Below, one piece after another: positions 8,700 to 17,811 of a stretch of DNA of 64,000 nt. The DNA is taken from positions 1 to 64,000 of the forward strand of contig CAVSZO010000037.1 in NCBI GenBank assembly GCA_963732335.1, given 5' to 3'. The notes beneath the pieces were generated by a model that was not told the DNA's origin, searched no databases, and saw nothing but the letters and a program-made list of their open reading frames with translations. The DNA is from Desertimonas sp963732335. Its GTDB lineage: Bacteria > Actinomycetota > Acidimicrobiia > Acidimicrobiales > Ilumatobacteraceae. Positions within the stretch are counted from its first letter, which is position 1. Every line of letters begins with the position of its first letter. A program made the position numbers and the translations under genes.

Positions 8700-9578
8700 C
8701 CCTTCACTCCTGAGCCGATGTCGCTCGACGTGAAGTGGCGCTGGAACACGATGAACAACCCGACGACCGGAGCCGCCAGCACGCACGCGCCGGCCATCAC
8801 GGACCCGATGGGGTTGGCCACGGTCGATTGCAGGTTGGAGAGGTAGTTGGCGAGCGACACGGCAAGCGGTTGCATCTCGGTGCTTCTTGGTGATGAGGAA
8901 CGGCCAGAGGAACTCGTTCCACGGGCCGATGAACGTCAGCAGCGACGCCGTGAGGATGGCTGGGCGGGCGAGCGGAACAGCGATGCGTCGAAGGATCGTG
9001 AACTCTCCTGCGCCGTCGATGCGGGCGGCGTCGAACAGCTCGCGGGGAAGTTGCAGGAAGAACTGCCGGAAGATGAACACGGCGGCCGGGCTGATCGCGA
9101 ACGGCAGGATCATCCCGAGATAGGTGTCGCCCAGCCCGTAGTCGCGGACGAGCAAGACGTACAGCGGGATCATCAGCAACTGGAACGGGATCGTCTGGAC
9201 GAGCAACACGCTGGCGAACGTGGCGCCCCGCCCGCGGTAGTGGAGCACGGCCATGGCGTAGCCGGCGAGCAATCCGAACAAGATCGTGCCGAGCAGGACA
9301 CCGATCGTGACGATCGCCGAGTTGCCCAGCGAGCCGACCAGGTCGATCGCCTCGTTGATGTCGCTGTAGTTGGCCGTCGTGAGATTGCCAGCCTGCGGCA
9401 CCGCCCCGCCGATGCCGTTGTCGACCTCCTCCTGGAGTGAGCCGACGAACATGTAGTAGAAGGGGAAGATGAAGACGAAGGCGCCGGCGGTGAGTAGCAG
9501 GAGTCGCCCGGCACGCCGCAGCCGGGGTGCCGAGGCGTGGGCGCGACCGGTGCCGATGGTCTCGTCGGTGGTGGACAT
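8696..9578 (-). CDS. ABC sugar permease, MalG type (one frameshift)
   Basis: About 293 residues. It has an N-terminal transmembrane helix (LLLLTAGAFVFIFPFYYMF), the MalG-type cytoplasmic EAA loop (PRELFDAARIDGAGEFTILR) and the later helix (LLTFIGPWNEFLWPFLIT). The frame breaks near 8885 after LITKK; the expected tail (FIVFQRHFTSSDIGSGVKG) is in another frame and stops at 8696. Without correcting this break the permease reads into the GH130 gene. ATG 9578 overlaps the stop of the MalF-type permease (TGATG). Confidence 0.88.
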
Positions 9579-10526
9579 CACGAGTTCCGTTCGCTGAGGT
9601 ACCGGGCGATCAGCCCTACCGTCCCGACGAAGATGACGAGGATGACGCCGATGGCAGCGCCTGCGCCGGCGTTGCCCTGTTGGATGCCGGTCTGGTACAT
9701 GATCAGTACCGGCGAGGACGAAGCGCCGTTGGGACCGCCCCCGCCGGTCAGCAGGTACGGCTCGGTGAACAGGTTGGCGCCGGTGATGATCGCCAGCACG
9801 AGGACCAGCGTCGTGGCCGGCCGCACGCCCGGCCACGTGACGCTGCGGAACGACCTCCAGCGTCCGGCTCCGTCGACAGCCGCCGCCTCGTACAGCTCCT
9901 TCTGCACGTTCTGCAAGGCGGCGAGGTACAGCAGGATGTAGAAGCCGAGTCCCTTCCACGTGACGTAGATGGCGATCGTCGGCATGGCGAGCCGCTCGTT
10001 GATCAGCCATGACGGGTCGGGGGCGAGCGGGCCGAGCACCGTGTTGACGAGCCCGTCGGACCTGAACAGCCACTGCCAGACGGCGATCAACGCCACGCTC
10101 GCCGTCACATACGGCAGGAAGAAGGCAGTGCGGAAGAACGCCCGGAACGGAATGATGGCGTTCAGCGCCATCGCCAGGGTGATCGCCAGGATCACCGTGA
10201 GCGGCACGTTGATGACGAGGAAGACGACGATGTTCCGGAACGATTGGCGCACGTCCTCGTCGGTGAGGGCGTCCCAGTAGTTGTCGAACCCGACGAAGGG
10301 GCGCTCCACGGTCGCACCCGGCGCGGCGAAGAAGTAGTCGTAGAACGACATCCACACGGCGAACCCGAGCGGGTAAGGCGAAGATCCCGACGAAGAAGAC
10401 CACCCAGGGCGACACGAAGAGGTAGCCGGCGAGTTGCTGCCGGAGCGGGATGCGTTGGCGCCGCCGCGCCGACGCCGGGTCGAACGACCCGGCGCCGGAC
10501 ACGGGGGGACTGGCCGTGGCGGCCAT
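9578..10526 (-). CDS. ABC sugar permease, MalF type (one frameshift)
   Basis: The N-terminal helix (AGYLFVSPWVVFFVGIFALP) and the body (FVGFDNYWDALTDEDVRQSF; EAA loop QKELYEAAAVDGAGRWRSFR) lie in two frames joined near 10380. The full length of about 315 residues fits MalF/UgpA-type permeases. It pairs with the MalG-type protein downstream to form the channel of an oligosaccharide importer. No ATPase gene is in the operon, so a shared MsiK-like ATPase encoded elsewhere is likely, as known in actinobacteria. Confidence 0.88.
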
Positions 10527-10539
10527 CGTTCGTCGTCGC

Positions 10540-11841
10540 CTACTCTGCGACGAGCTCGTTGATCGTCTCGGCGGCCGCCGTCAGGGCCTCCTGCGGGTCG
10601 CTGTCGCCGAAGATCACCGACTCCGACCAGGCATCGCGGAAGGTCTGCCAGACCTCGATCGAGTTGGCCACGTTGGGCACCTCGATGGTGCGGTCGGCCT
10701 GCTCGGCGAAGGCCGCGTAGTCGGGGTTGGCCTCGAAGTAATCAGGGTAGGTGCCGAGCACGTCCGTACGCATCGGCATCTGTCCGGTGATCTCGAGCAG
10801 GGCGCCATCCTGCTCCTCGCTGGTGGCGAACTTGAGCACGTCCCACGCCGTCGCCTGGTTCTCGCACGCCGTGAACATGCCGATCGACTTCTCGTCGCTG
10901 AACGTCTGGATCTCCTCGGCGGGGGTCCCTTCGGCGGTCGGCACGGGCACGACGCCCCAGTCGATGTCTTCGCCGTAGACGGCGATGGCCCACGGTCCGA
11001 CGATCGCCATCGCCGACGATCCGTCGTTGAACGGATCAGCGGCGGGTGCCTCACGGGGCACGAGCTCGGCGTCGTAGAGGCTGCGCCAGAAGTCGGCGAC
11101 GGCGAACCCGTCCTCGGAGGCGAACGTCGCCTGCCCATCCGCGACGAGCGGCAGTCCGCTCTGGGCGATGTACAGCGGGTAGAAGTCGAACCACGGCTGG
11201 AAGAACTCAGCCGTTAGGCGATGGCCAGATCGCCGCCTGCACGCCGCCTTCGTCGACGAGCGTCTGGGCTGTCGCGAGGAACTCTTCGTAGGTCCCGAGC
11301 GGCGGGGCGTCGGGGTCGAGACCGGCCTCCTCGAAAATGGCCCGGTTGTAGATGATCATCACCGGGTTGGCCTTCCACGGCATCTGGTAGAGGCCGCCGT
11401 CGGGGGAGCGGTACTGGTCGGCGCGGTCGCCCGACCGGGCGGCGACGTAGTCGGCGCCGTCGGCGAAGCTGTCGAGATCGACCAGCCCGCCCTGGCGCTG
11501 GAACTGCGGCACCGCAGCCGGCGCCGTGTTGAAGATGAGGCACGGTGCGTTGCCGGCCGTGATGGCCGCACCGATGACCTCCTCGCTGGTGCGCCCGGCG
11601 GGGATCTCCTGGGCCGTGATCTCCTCGTCGGGGTGCTCGGCGTTCCACGCCTCGACCATGGCCGTGCCCCACTCCAACTCGGCGGCGTTGTTGGAGAGCC
11701 AGATGGTGATCGGTCCGCGTGACTTCCAGGGCGCCGGTGGTGGACCGTCCACCGGCTCCGGCCGTTCCGCCGGCGCCGAAACCAGCCGCCGTGACGGCCA
11801 GAAGCGACGGCGCCGAGAGCGGCGGTGATCTTTCGCTTCAT
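10540..11841 (-). CDS. Extracellular sugar-binding protein (frameshifted)
   Basis: Family 1 solute-binding protein: ITIWLSNNAAELEWGTAMVE, then QMPWKANPVMIIYNRAIFEE, ASEDGFAVADFWRSLYDAEL and FNDGSSAMAIVGPWAIAVYG in order. The start is ATG 11841 (MKRKITAALGAVA), 2 bases after the LacI stop and after a GGGGGT ribosome-binding site. The signal peptide changes frame near 11800 and the body near 11212, hiding a lipoprotein cysteine if one exists. It delivers the sugar to the two permeases. About 430 residues when rebuilt. Confidence 0.85.
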
Positions 11842-11843
11842 GG

Positions 11844-12926
11844 TTACCCCCTTGGTGGTTTCGTTGCGTCCGCCGGTGCGGCGGTCGACTCTCTGACGAC
11901 GAGACGGGCAGGTGGTAGTTCCACATCGTCGGCGAATCCATCCTCGACGAGGTCGAACACGGCGCGCGCCGCGGCCCGTCCCCATGCCGTGGCGTCCTGC
12001 ATCACCGTCGTCAACGCCGGGTGCATGTGGGCGGCGACGGCGATGTCGTCGTAACCAACGACGGACACGTCGTCGGGCACGCGTCGGCCGGTACGGGCGA
12101 TCTCGCCGAGCCCAGCGACCGCCATCAGGTCGTTGGCGTAGACGATGGCGGTGGGCCGGTCCGTGGCGCGGCGGCGGAGTAGCCGGGCGGTCGCCCTGGC
12201 GCCACTCGCGCCGCTGAAGTCACCGTCGACGGTGAGGTCGTCGCGCAGGTCGAGCCGCTGGAGCGTCGACCGCCACGCCTGGCGACGGTTGCGTGCGTGC
12301 AGGAATGGGTCTGGACCGCTGACGAAGGCGATGCGCTGGTGACCGAGGTTGGCGAGGTGCTCGACGCTGGCGACAACTCCGGCGACGTCTTCGAGCACGA
12401 CGGCCGGGCAGCGCCGGCGCCCTTCGGGGCGCCCGAGGGTGACGGCCGGCAGACCGAGGTCGGCAAGCATCCGCGGGCGGGGGTCGTCGACGCGCAGGTC
12501 GGCGACGATGACGCCGTCGACACGGTTGTCGGCGGCGAGCTGGCGATAGGCGGCCAGCTCGGCGTCGAGACCGGGCACGACCTGCAGCACGAGCGACGCC
12601 TGGCGGGCGGACAGCTCGGCTTCGACGCCGGCGATGAAGGCAGGGAAGAAGGGATCGACGGCGAGCAGCTCGGCGGGCCGGGCCAGGACGAAGCCGACCG
12701 CGTAGGCACGGGCGTTGACCAGGGCGCGGGCCGTCTGGTTGGGGCGCCAGCCGAGCTCGTCGACGGCGGCGAGGATTCGCCGCCGAGTCGCCGGGGCGAC
12801 GCCGGGCCGGTCGTTGAGCACGAACGACACGAGCCCCTTGGACACACCGGCGCGTGCTGCGACATCGACGATGGTGGCCCGCCGCGGCCGGGGGGTTCGC
12901 CGCGGCGGTCCGGCGACAGCAGCCAC
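11844..12926 (-). CDS. LacI-family repressor of the GH130/ABC operon
   Basis: 360 residues, intact. The helix-turn-helix is TIVDVAARAGVSKGLVSFVL with the hinge helix region NQTARALVNARAYAVGFVLA, followed by a periplasmic-binding-like sensor (RVDGVIVADL, VGYDDIAVAAHMHPALTTV). It is the first gene of its own operon; the binding-protein start is 2 bases past its stop, so regulator and transporter are on one message. The operator at 12938 lies 11 bases before its start, implying autorepression relieved by the imported sugar. Confidence 0.92.
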   Translation of the reverse strand: MAAVAGPPRRTPRPRRATIVDVAARAGVSKGLVSFVLNDRPGVAPATRRRILAAVDELGWRPNQTARALVNARAYAVGFVLARPAELLAVDPFFPAFIAGVEAELSARQASLVLQVVPGLDAELAAYRQLAADNRVDGVIVADLRVDDPRPRMLADLGLPAVTLGRPEGRRRCPAVVLEDVAGVVASVEHLANLGHQRIAFVSGPDPFLHARNRRQAWRSTLQRLDLRDDLTVDGDFSGASGARATARLLRRRATDRPTAIVYANDLMAVAGLGEIARTGRRVPDDVSVVGYDDIAVAAHMHPALTTVMQDATAWGRAAARAVFDLVEDGFADDVELPPARLVVRESTAAPADATKPPRG

Positions 12927-12937
12927 GTCTCACTACT

Positions 12938-12949
12938 TAAACCGGTTTA
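12938..12949. promoter_or_regulatory. LacI-type operator TAAACCGGTTTA
   Basis: A perfect 12-bp palindrome with the central CG step typical of LacI/GalR-family sites. It is 11 bases upstream of the LacI start codon, in an AT-rich island of otherwise GC-rich DNA. I infer it is the main control site of the operon spanning 12926 to 6492. Confidence 0.8.
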
Positions 12950-12971
12950 GGTCCCGCCGTCAACCGTCTCC

Positions 12972-13059
12972 CCATCCGAGTGTTTCCGGCCATTGCGAGT
13001 GCCACGCGCCCAGACTGTCGGACAGCGTAGCACTCGGATGCCACGAAACACTCCGATGG
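12972..13059. repeat. Dispersed hairpin repeat, copy B
   Basis: 88 bp in which CCATCCGAGTGTTTC at the left faces GAAACACTCCGATGG at the right (15-bp stem, one mismatch). An inner stem joins GAGTGCCACGC and GCGTAGCACTC. It shares the GAGTGTTTC(N)nATNNGAGTG half-unit with copies A and C. It lies in the divergent gap between the LacI gene and sufD. Confidence 0.75.
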
Positions 13060-13083
13060 GGGACGGCCGTAGGCTTTGGGGTC

Positions 13084-14613
13084 GTGCACGAGTTCGCCGC
13101 TGACCAGGCGCGCGCCCTAGGTGGGCCGTTCGCCGACGAGCGGGTTGCGGCCGCCGAGCGGGCTGGCGCGATGCCGTGGCCGACGGCCGCCGAGGAGATC
13201 TGGCGCTACAGCCGCATCGGCGACCTCGACCTCGAACGCTTCGCCGCCGGCAAGATCGAAACGCGTGTCGGCGGGGGCGAGGCCACTACCTACGTGACCA
13301 CCGACGAGGACGCCCTCGGCGCCTTCCCGGCCATCCCCGGCGTCGAGGCGCCGGACCCGTTCGCCGAGCTCAACGCCGCGTTCCACAGCCCGGTCGTCGT
13401 CACGATCCCGGCGGGCACCGTCCTCGACCAGCCGATCGTCGTCGATCACCATGTCGGTCCGGGCGCCTCGTTCCCGCGGCTCGTCGTCGACGCTGGAGAG
13501 AACTCCGAAGTCACAGTCGTCGAGCGGTTCACCTCCGCCGATGAAGAGCTGCTCGCCGTGCCGGTGGTACACGTGCTGGCGGGTCGGGCGGCCCGCGTCA
13601 AGTACCTCGCCGTCAACGACCTGTCGCACCGGGCCTGGCAGATCGGGCACCTCCAGGCGTCCGGCGACGCCGACTCGTCGATCACCCTCGCCACCGTTGC
13701 CCTGGGCGGCCATTACGCCCGGTTGCGCACGGAGGCGCGGATCATCGGTCGGGGCGGCACCACCAAGCAGCTCGCCCTGTACTTCGCCGATGGTGACCAG
13801 ATGCACGACTTCCGCACGATCCAGGACCACGCCGCCCCGCACACGACCAGCGACCTCCTGTTCAAGGGCGCCGTGCAGGATTCCTCCGCCAGCGTGTACA
13901 CCGGGCTGATCAAGATCCGTCCCGACGCCCGCGGCTCGGTCGCCTTCCAGACCAACCGCAACCTCACGCTCGGCGCTGGGGCATGGGCCGAGAGCGTGCC
14001 CAACCTCGAGATCGAGACCAACGACGTTCGTTGCAGCCACGCTTCGACCGTCGGACCGATCGACGACGAACAGCTCTTCTACATCGAGAGCCGGGGGGTT
14101 CCGACGCCGGTCGCCGAGCGGCTCATCGTGCTCGGCTTCTTCGACGAGGTGCTCGCCCAGCTCCCCATGCCGGCGCTGACCGCCGAGCTGCGCCGCCGTG
14201 TCGCCGACAAGTTCGACCGCGGACAGTTGGCCGCTGCAGCCCGGCCAGGAGGAATCCGCGTGAGCGCGGACGAGGCCTCTGTGCCGCTGTCGGAGCTCGA
14301 GCACGGTGTGCCCCGTCGCGTCATGGTTGGCGACGTGCCCGTCGCTCTCGTGCGCATCGACGACGACGTCTACGCCATCGGCGACATCTGCAGTCACGCC
14401 GAGGTCTCCCTCTCCGGTGGCGAGGTGTACTGCGACGAGAAGGAGATCGAGTGCCCTCAGCACGGCAGCGTGTTCAGCCTCGAAACGGGTGAGCCGGCGA
14501 CGCTTCCGGCGACGCAGCCGGTGCCAGTGTTCGACGTCACCGTCAGCGACGGTTTGGTCACGGTGCGGCCGCGAGCTGACGCAGCGGATCGAACGGAAGG
14601 AGCGGGCCGATGA
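13084..14613 (+). CDS. sufD: SufD-like scaffold fused to, or overlapping, a Rieske ferredoxin
   Basis: Residues about 1-385 are a SufB/D-type beta-helix protein (ATVALGGHYARLRTEARIIG; NLEIETNDVRCSHASTVGPI; VPTPVAERLIVLGFFDEVL). Residues about 395-509 are a Rieske [2Fe-2S] domain with both ligand pairs, CSHAEV and CPQHGS. The frame is continuous, but AGGAGG sits 6 bases before an in-frame GTG at 14260, just where a separate Rieske gene would begin. Two genes merged by a lost stop or a sequence error is therefore as likely as a true fusion. GTG 13084 is the chosen start, without a strong ribosome site. No sufB is in the window. Confidence 0.82.
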   Translation: MHEFAADQARALGGPFADERVAAAERAGAMPWPTAAEEIWRYSRIGDLDLERFAAGKIETRVGGGEATTYVTTDEDALGAFPAIPGVEAPDPFAELNAAFHSPVVVTIPAGTVLDQPIVVDHHVGPGASFPRLVVDAGENSEVTVVERFTSADEELLAVPVVHVLAGRAARVKYLAVNDLSHRAWQIGHLQASGDADSSITLATVALGGHYARLRTEARIIGRGGTTKQLALYFADGDQMHDFRTIQDHAAPHTTSDLLFKGAVQDSSASVYTGLIKIRPDARGSVAFQTNRNLTLGAGAWAESVPNLEIETNDVRCSHASTVGPIDDEQLFYIESRGVPTPVAERLIVLGFFDEVLAQLPMPALTAELRRRVADKFDRGQLAAAARPGGIRVSADEASVPLSELEHGVPRRVMVGDVPVALVRIDDDVYAIGDICSHAEVSLSGGEVYCDEKEIECPQHGSVFSLETGEPATLPATQPVPVFDVTVSDGLVTVRPRADAADRTEGAGR

Positions 14614-15437
14614 CGGCAACGCTGGAGATCCGCGGGCTGCACGTCGCCGCCGGCGGGACGGAGATCCTGCGCGGCATCGACCTCACCGTGGCGAGCGGGC
14701 AAGTGCACGCCGTGATGGGCCCGAACGGGGCCGGCAAGAGCACGCTGTCGGGGGCGATCATGGGCAAGCCCGGCTACGAGGTGCTCGCCGGCTCGGTGAC
14801 CCTCGATGGTGAGGACGTCCTGGCGATGCCGGTGTGGGAGCGTGCCGCCGCCGGGCTGCACCTCGTCATGCAATACCCGACCGAGGTACCCGGCGTCGCC
14901 CTCGATGCGGTGATGACGGAGGCGCTCGCTGCCCGCAGCCGACCGGTGACCGACATCGACGATCTGCTCGGCGCCGAGGCGGCGCGGATCGGGCTGCCGA
15001 CGGCGCTGCTCCACCGTTCGCTCAACGTCGACCTGTCCGGTGGCGAGAAGAAGCGCAACGAGACGCTGCAGCTCGCCGTCCTGCGGCCGCGGATCGCCGT
15101 GCTCGACGAGATCGACTCCGGCCTCGACATCGACGCCCTGCGGGCGTGCGCCAAGCGCATCGAGGCGCTCACCCAACCCGACGGCGACGGGACACCGGGC
15201 CTCGGCGTGTTGGCGATCACCCACTACAGCCGCCTGCTCACCGAGCTCCATCCGGACACCGTGCACATCCTCGTCAAGGGCCGGATCGTCGCCTCCGGCG
15301 GCCCGGAGCTCGCCGACCAGCTGGAGGCCGACGGCTACGCCGCGTTCGGTTCCGACGCCGAGGAGGCCGCCGACGGCGCCAAGGCTGCCGACCGCCGCGA
15401 CCTGCCCGGCGCCCTCGACGACCTGTTCCGCCTCTGA
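14610..15437 (+). CDS. sufC: Fe-S assembly ATPase SufC, first paralogue
   Basis: 275 residues with Walker A GPNGAGKST (about 36-44), the SufC-type signature NVDLSGGEKKRNETLQLAVL and Walker B IAVLDEIDSGLDIDALRACA, then the switch His in AITHYSRLL. It starts 4 bases inside the upstream gene (ATGA overlap). SufC energises the SufBCD scaffold. It is about 20 residues longer at the C-terminus than the second SufC at 20776, and clearly divergent from it, so this is not a recent duplicate. Confidence 0.93.
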   Translation: MTATLEIRGLHVAAGGTEILRGIDLTVASGQVHAVMGPNGAGKSTLSGAIMGKPGYEVLAGSVTLDGEDVLAMPVWERAAAGLHLVMQYPTEVPGVALDAVMTEALAARSRPVTDIDDLLGAEAARIGLPTALLHRSLNVDLSGGEKKRNETLQLAVLRPRIAVLDEIDSGLDIDALRACAKRIEALTQPDGDGTPGLGVLAITHYSRLLTELHPDTVHILVKGRIVASGGPELADQLEADGYAAFGSDAEEAADGAKAADRRDLPGALDDLFRL

Positions 15438-15541
15438 TCCCAAGTCTGGGCGTCCTCGTTCCCACGAGCGCATCTGGGCGCCGCCCTTCCCGGATTCCGG
15501 GAACAGGGACGCCCGGATCGAGGGGTGCGTACGCTGGCGGC

Positions 15542-15784
15542 ATGACTGATACCTGGACCGAGACCGACGGCGCCTTGCGGCGCCGCTTCGAGTTCGCCAA
15601 CTTCTCCGAGGCGTTCGCCTTCATGACCCGGGTGGCGATGCTGGCCGAGAAGGCCGGTCACCACCCCGACTGGTCGAACTCCTGGAACACGGTCGACATC
15701 TCGCTGACGACGCATTCCGCCGGCTCGACCGTCACCGACAACGATCGCAACCTCGCCGCAGCGATCGACAAGCTGCTGGCGTGA
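15542..15784 (+). CDS. 4a-hydroxytetrahydrobiopterin dehydratase
   Basis: 80 residues with the PCD/DCoH fold signature AEKAGHHPDWSNSWNTVDIS and LTTHSAGSTVTDNDRNLA. The enzyme dehydrates 4a-carbinolamine pterins formed by aromatic amino acid hydroxylases; in many bacteria lacking those enzymes it is thought to serve other pterin or molybdopterin roles. ATG 15542. Its TGA overlaps the GTG start of the next gene (GTGA), so the two are coupled. Confidence 0.9.
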   Translation: MTDTWTETDGALRRRFEFANFSEAFAFMTRVAMLAEKAGHHPDWSNSWNTVDISLTTHSAGSTVTDNDRNLAAAIDKLLA

Positions 15785-16266
15785 CGGAGGCTCGCCTCCA
15801 CCCCAACGTCGCTCGCGTGGTCGCCGCTGCAGCCGAGCGCGGGCTGGCCATCGCGCCGTTCCATTTCCCCGACGGCACGAAGACGGCAGCCGACGCCGCC
15901 GCGGCGATCGGCGTCGACGTCGGGCAGATCGTCAAGAGCCTGATCTTCGCTGTCGACGGCCAGGTCGTGCTCGCCTACGTCAGCGGGCGAAACCAGCTCG
16001 ACGAGGGCAAGCTGGCCGCCGCCGCCGGCGGTTCGACCTGCACGCGCGTCGATGCCGACACGGTGCGGTCGGCCACCGGATTTCCGATCGGCGGCGTGCC
16101 ACCCTTCGGGCATGCCACGGCACTGCCCGTGTTCATCGACCCCGACCTGTTGCAGTACGACGTCGTGTGGGCCGCCGCCGGGACGTGGACGGACGTCTTC
16201 GCGATCACTCCTGACGATCTACTGGCCGCGAGCGGCGCGACGGTCGTCGACCTCCGGCGGGGCTGA
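15781..16266 (+). CDS. YbaK/ProX-type aminoacyl-tRNA deacylase
   Basis: 161 residues of the YbaK/EbsC family. Recognisable parts are the N-terminal pocket (HFPDGTKTAADAAAAIGVDV), the catalytic-lysine strand (QIVKSLIFAVDGQVVLAYVS) and the GFPIGGVPPFGHATALPVFI loop. Such proteins hydrolyse mischarged tRNA in trans. GTG 15781 overlaps the previous stop. The specific mischarged amino acid is not predictable. Confidence 0.88.
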   Translation: MTEARLHPNVARVVAAAAERGLAIAPFHFPDGTKTAADAAAAIGVDVGQIVKSLIFAVDGQVVLAYVSGRNQLDEGKLAAAAGGSTCTRVDADTVRSATGFPIGGVPPFGHATALPVFIDPDLLQYDVVWAAAGTWTDVFAITPDDLLAASGATVVDLRRG

Positions 16267-16280
16267 AACTCTCGCCTGAG

Positions 16281-16967
16281 TCACTCCGCCGGCGGCGCGG
16301 GGAGCTCCATCGTCTGGGCGAACATCGCCGGATCAACGGTGATGAACACTCCGGCGCCTGTGGCGACGACCAACTCGTCCCCGTTACCGGGATCGATCAA
16401 TTCGCCTTCGATCATCAGCTTGCGCCCCTCACGCGAGGCGAGCCGGCCGCGGCACAGCAACGGGCGGTGGAGCGGCGTCGGACGCTCGTAGCGGACCTTC
16501 AGCTCGCCAGTGAAGGCCGGCTCCTGAACGACTCCGAGTACGAATCCGAACACGTCGTCGAACAGCCCGGCGACGATGCCGCCGTGGGCCCTGCCCGGCG
16601 CGCCTTCGTGAGCGGCTCCGAGAGTCACCGTCGCCTCGATCTCGTCGCCCACCCGATGAACTTCGAGGTCGACACCCCACGGGCTGGCGGTGCCGGAGAA
16701 CGGGCGGTCGTCGTACGACTCGATGGCGGCGCCGCGGTCCGTGGTCTCCCGCTCGCGGTGCCCCACCTGTTCGATCGGCCGGCGGCGCGGTGCACCGGTG
16801 TCGAGCCGCTCCGTCAACCCGGCGAGTGTCGTGGCGACGTCGTCGAGCAGCTGTTCGCTCGCCTCGTGACCGACGAGGGCATGGCCGATCTGGCGGACGG
16901 ATCGGCCGGCCGCCCGGCGGGCGCGCGCCTCCTCGGAGAGTTCGTCGGAGCCGCTCACATCGGTCAC
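16281..16967 (-). CDS. PaaI-like hotdog thioesterase
   Basis: 228 residues. The hotdog core has the PaaI-type motif GRAHGGIVAGLFDDVFGFVL (about residue 128) followed by ELKVRYERPTPLHRPLLCRG. The first 75 residues are a charged extension that may be an oligomerisation arm. Likely hydrolyses acyl-CoA thioesters; substrate unknown. It is intact and followed upstream by the two GAF-ANTAR genes on the same strand. Confidence 0.83.
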   Translation of the reverse strand: MTDVSGSDELSEEARARRAAGRSVRQIGHALVGHEASEQLLDDVATTLAGLTERLDTGAPRRRPIEQVGHRERETTDRGAAIESYDDRPFSGTASPWGVDLEVHRVGDEIEATVTLGAAHEGAPGRAHGGIVAGLFDDVFGFVLGVVQEPAFTGELKVRYERPTPLHRPLLCRGRLASREGRKLMIEGELIDPGNGDELVVATGAGVFITVDPAMFAQTMELPAPPAE

Positions 16968-17006
16968 CCTAGGACCCGACCTCGGACAGGAGGCGGGTCG
17001 TTCGGC

Positions 17007-17750
17007 TCAGGTCGGTCGACCGCGTTGCGGCGGATCGAGCGCGGTCGCCGGGAGCGTGCCGTCGATGACGTCGCGGGCAACTTCGGCGAGCCGGCGGTTG
17101 TGGTTGCGGGCGTAGGTGCGCAGGCGGTCGAACGCATGCTCCATGTCGAGGTGTTCGCGCTCGGCGAGCACTCCCTTGGCCTGTTCGATCACGATCCTGG
17201 AGTTGAGGGCGTGGTTGAGCTGCACGTTGAGGACCTGGGCCTCGAGGGCGGCGCGATGCTGGAGGACCGCGATGGTGGCGACGTCGGCCAGCGCCTGGGC
17301 GGCGGCGACGTCGGCCTCGTTCATCTGTGTCGGCTCGGCGTGGAACAGGTTGAGGGCGCCGATCACGTTGCCGCGCAGTCGCATCGGAAAGGCGTGCACG
17401 GCGTGAAACCCAGCAGCATGCGCCTCGGCGGCGAAGCGCGGCCAGCGACCGTTCGCCGCCGCCAGGCTCTGGTTGACGATCGGTTGACCGGTCCGGTAGC
17501 AGTCGAGGCACGGGCCCTCCTGGGACTGCAGCTCGAACAGCTCGAGCAGGTGAACCGTCTCGCTGGACGAGGCCATCACCCGCAGGTCGCCCTCCATCGA
17601 GGCCAACAGCAGTCCGGCGGCTCCGACGTCGAGCACCTCGACGCACCGGTCGGTGAGCCGGGTCAGCAACTCGACGACATCGAAGTCGGCGACCAGCGTG
17701 TCGGCCAACTCCACCAGCGTTCTCGCCAACGTCGCTTCTCTCGGCATCAT
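17007..17750 (-). CDS. GAF-ANTAR RNA-binding antiterminator, first
   Basis: 247 residues: GAF sensor about 20-165 (TRLTDRCVEVLDVGAAGLLL; SQEGPCLDCYRTGQPIVNQS; GNVIGALNLFH) and C-terminal ANTAR three-helix domain (LNSRIVIEQAKGVLAEREHL, ARNHNRRLAEVARDVI). ANTAR proteins bind paired hexaloop stems in RNA to prevent termination. The EGPCLD cysteine is conserved in actinobacterial members. It lies 61 bases beyond a paralogue with the same architecture. Confidence 0.9.
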   Translation of the reverse strand: MMPREATLARTLVELADTLVADFDVVELLTRLTDRCVEVLDVGAAGLLLASMEGDLRVMASSSETVHLLELFELQSQEGPCLDCYRTGQPIVNQSLAAANGRWPRFAAEAHAAGFHAVHAFPMRLRGNVIGALNLFHAEPTQMNEADVAAAQALADVATIAVLQHRAALEAQVLNVQLNHALNSRIVIEQAKGVLAEREHLDMEHAFDRLRTYARNHNRRLAEVARDVIDGTLPATALDPPQRGRPT

Positions 17751-17811
17751 GTCCCCGACACCTCCTGCATCGTCGACAACTGCCGCCTCCGTTCGGCCGC
17801 ATCGCTCGATC

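Noticed and set aside
7641..10526. A 961-codon continuous frame joining permeases to the GH130 enzyme
   Set aside because: It shifts between real frames: the permease parts and GH130 each have normal starts and stops once two single-base shifts (near 10380 and 8885) are allowed.
13117..14619. A 500-codon minus-strand frame
   Set aside because: Antisense to SufD-Rieske, which has clear family motifs; low-complexity shadow.
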